Notes under the pieces: generated by a model
The model's database searches: none
What the model was told of the DNA's origin: nothing
Seen by the model: the letters and a program-made list of their open reading frames with translations, nothing else
Translations under genes and position numbers: made by a program
Shown: piece by piece, positions 62,550 through 64,000 of the stretch
How positions within the stretch are numbered: the first letter of the stretch is position 1
How the letters are laid out: each line of letters begins with the position of its first letter
Origin: Ktedonobacter robiniae
GTDB lineage: Bacteria; Chloroflexota; Ktedonobacteria; Ktedonobacterales; Ktedonobacteraceae
Assembly: GCF_016587375.1 (NCBI RefSeq)
Contig: NZ_BNJG01000001.1
Span: 1,674,001 to 1,738,000 of the forward strand
Reading direction: 5' to 3'
Length of the DNA: 64,000 nt

Positions 62550-64000
62550 CGACCTGCCAGATCTGCACGGAGCGATCGACCCCGGCAGAGGCCAGGCGTT
62601 CGCCATTTGGCGACCAGGCTACGGCGGCGACATAGCCCTGGTGCCCCTGGTAAGTATAGGTACAGCGCTCTTTGGCTACATTCCAGACTTGCACTGACTT
62701 ATCATTGCTGGCAATAGCCAGGTGCTTGCCATCGGGCGCCCAGGTCACGGCGTTCTTGGCGCTGTTGCCACCCGCGGTCCGCAGTAGTTTCGTATGCTGC
62801 GTATAGGCGATGCTGACATCCCAGATGCAGGCGTAGGAGTCGCTAGAGGCCGAGGCTAGCAGATACTCTTTTGGATGCCAGGCCAGGGCATTCACCCGCT
62901 CATTATGCACCTTCAGAACGCTAGGTTCCAGGTCCGCGGAGAAAATGGATGAGACGCGCTGCCAGAAGGTGCGCGGCTTTTTCTGCTCGGCAAAGGGGTT
63001 CCAGAAGCGTATGCTCTTCTCTTTCCCCGCTGAGGCCAGGTACTTTCCATCGGGCGACCACGCTACAGCATATACCTGGTCCTTGTGCTCTTCATAGCGG
63101 TATAGCTCACTATGCTCCTGAGCATGCCAGGCCAGCACCAGCTTATCGTTACCAGCCGAGGCAATATACTCGCCACCTGGCGACCAGGCCACAGCATTCA
63201 CGGGCTGGCTGTGCGCAGTATAGGTATAGACCAGGTGCCCGTTCGCGGGCTCCCAGATCTGCACTGTGGTGTCATCGCCCGCCGAGGCAATATATTTGCT
63301 ATCGGAAGACCAGGCCAGGGCATTCACCCGCGCGGAGTGTCCCTTATACGTCCAGACACGATCACCAGAAGCCGCATCCCATATGATCACGGTGCGGTCA
63401 TAGCTGGCCGAGGCCAGCCATTTGCCATTGGGCGACCAGGCCACAGCAGCCACGCGTCCCGTATGTCCAGTACAAATAAAGAGCGTATTAGGCTGCTTGA
63501 CGATCTGGTATTGGGTTGGGCCTTTCGCCTTGCCAGTCTTCCCTGTAGTCGTGGATTGAGCAGGGATGGGCGGCATCGTCGCAGGTGTCTGGTACATGGG
63601 AGGGACACGCGTCGAGATGGTGGGCGGCGAGGTCAGCGCGGCTCCAGTCGTATATAGCGTCTGGATACGCTGAAGCGAGGCGCGCACAACAGCCACTGAT
63701 TCCGGGCGCTCATTCACGGGTACGCTTACCATATGCATGACCAAGTCGGCCAATCCGGCGAGGGCTGGATGCGCCGGGAGGTGAATAGGCGCGAAGTGGA
63801 AGGGCGTTTCGGAAGGATCATGTCCGGTCAGGAGTTGATGAAGGGTCGCGCCCAGACTATAGATATCGGCGCGCACCGTGGTTTGCGAGCGACCATACTG
63901 TTCCGGCGCGGCATATCCGGAGGAGCCAAGCGCAGTTGTATCCTTGGCCTTGCCGGGCTTGAAGTGGCGCGCGATGCCAAAGTCGATCAGGAAGATATGC
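62545..64000 (-). CDS. Serine/threonine protein kinase with C-terminal WD40 propeller, N-terminus outside the window
   Basis: The visible 485 residues start inside the kinase domain with [13 protein letters not shown], so DFG is intact, followed by [17 protein letters not shown] and [16 protein letters not shown] Pro/Thr-rich linker follows, and then seven WD40 repeats (for example [30 protein letters not shown], given here in part) forming one propeller to the end QIWQVV. No membrane helix lies between kinase and propeller, so it is cytosolic, unlike its broken neighbour at 59187. Typical of the kinase-rich Ktedonobacteria. Upstream half is cut by the window edge. Confidence 0.93.
   Translation of the reverse strand, partial: HIFLIDFGIARHFKPGKAKDTTALGSSGYAAPEQYGRSQTTVRADIYSLGATLHQLLTGHDPSETPFHFAPIHLPAHPALAGLADLVMHMVSVPVNERPESVAVVRASLQRIQTLYTTGAALTSPPTISTRVPPMYQTPATMPPIPAQSTTTGKTGKAKGPTQYQIVKQPNTLFICTGHTGRVAAVAWSPNGKWLASASYDRTVIIWDAASGDRVWTYKGHSARVNALAWSSDSKYIASAGDDTTVQIWEPANGHLVYTYTAHSQPVNAVAWSPGGEYIASAGNDKLVLAWHAQEHSELYRYEEHKDQVYAVAWSPDGKYLASAGKEKSIRFWNPFAEQKKPRTFWQRVSSIFSADLEPSVLKVHNERVNALAWHPKEYLLASASSDSYACIWDVSIAYTQHTKLLRTAGGNSAKNAVTWAPDGKHLAIASNDKSVQVWNVAKERCTYTYQGHQGYVAAVAWSPNGERLASAGVDRSVQIWQVV

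Overview
The window reads as a chromosomal segment of a Gram-positive-like, spore/filament-type bacterium of the Chloroflexota, most probably class Ktedonobacteria. The reasons are the protein kinases with C-terminal WD40 propellers and AAPEQYG activation segments, a caa3-type oxidase with a cytochrome c domain on subunit II, a class I lysyl-tRNA synthetase, two long Rel proteins, and many intergenic hairpins. This assignment is an inference from gene content, not from a marker-gene comparison. No rRNA, tRNA, CRISPR array, transposase or phage gene was seen.

Layout. 1-2.3 kb: ctaD (cut by the window edge) and ctaC of a haem-copper oxidase, minus strand. 2.9-6.2 kb: an AT-richer patch of six small unrecognised genes. 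6.4-8.1 kb: an SDR fragment, an SDR with atypical active site and a divergent TetR regulator with a palindromic operator. 8.4-12.3 kb: oxidase assembly genes (ctaB, sco), a GAF regulator and a small membrane-BON fusion. 12.4-26.7 kb: a compact minus-strand dcw cluster, mraZ-rsmH-ftsL-ftsI-(acidic protein)-ftsW-murG-murC-murB-ftsQ-ftsA-ftsZ, without mraY, murD, murE or murF, preceded by a MraZ box. 27-34 kb: housekeeping enzymes (MBL hydrolase, HU, macrodomain, map, pepP, J-domain protein, dut, DedA). 34.4-41.7 kb: the primary-type sigma factor gene (with a one-base frameshift), a candidate small RNA, and two rel genes. 42.5-59.1 kb: zinc-ribbon protein, tgt, lipM, HbpS-like/membrane pair, an aromatic-peptide attenuator followed by DAHP synthase, ANTAR regulator, PSP1 protein, SPFH protein, mazG, acyl-CoA dehydrogenase, lysS. 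59.2-64 kb: a broken kinase gene, lysA and a WD40 kinase cut by the window edge.

Main points for a second look: (1) a 24-codon leader peptide with a run Tyr-Phe-Tyr-Tyr-Trp-Phe, its own consensus promoter and an intrinsic terminator, upstream of DAHP synthase; (2) two adjacent-type Rel proteins with complementary active-site losses, one without the HD hydrolase residues and one without the RxK arginine of the synthetase; (3) a one-base frameshift in a C-run before region 4 of the sigma factor; (4) a candidate 87-nt RNA with self-closing ends downstream of the sigma gene; (5) at least six copies of a two-hairpin intergenic element whose long arms differ between loci but stay complementary; (6) a WxELL motif shared by FtsW's extra N-terminal tail and the acidic protein encoded next to it; (7) a kinase gene that has lost its catalytic loop and DFG region by deletion.
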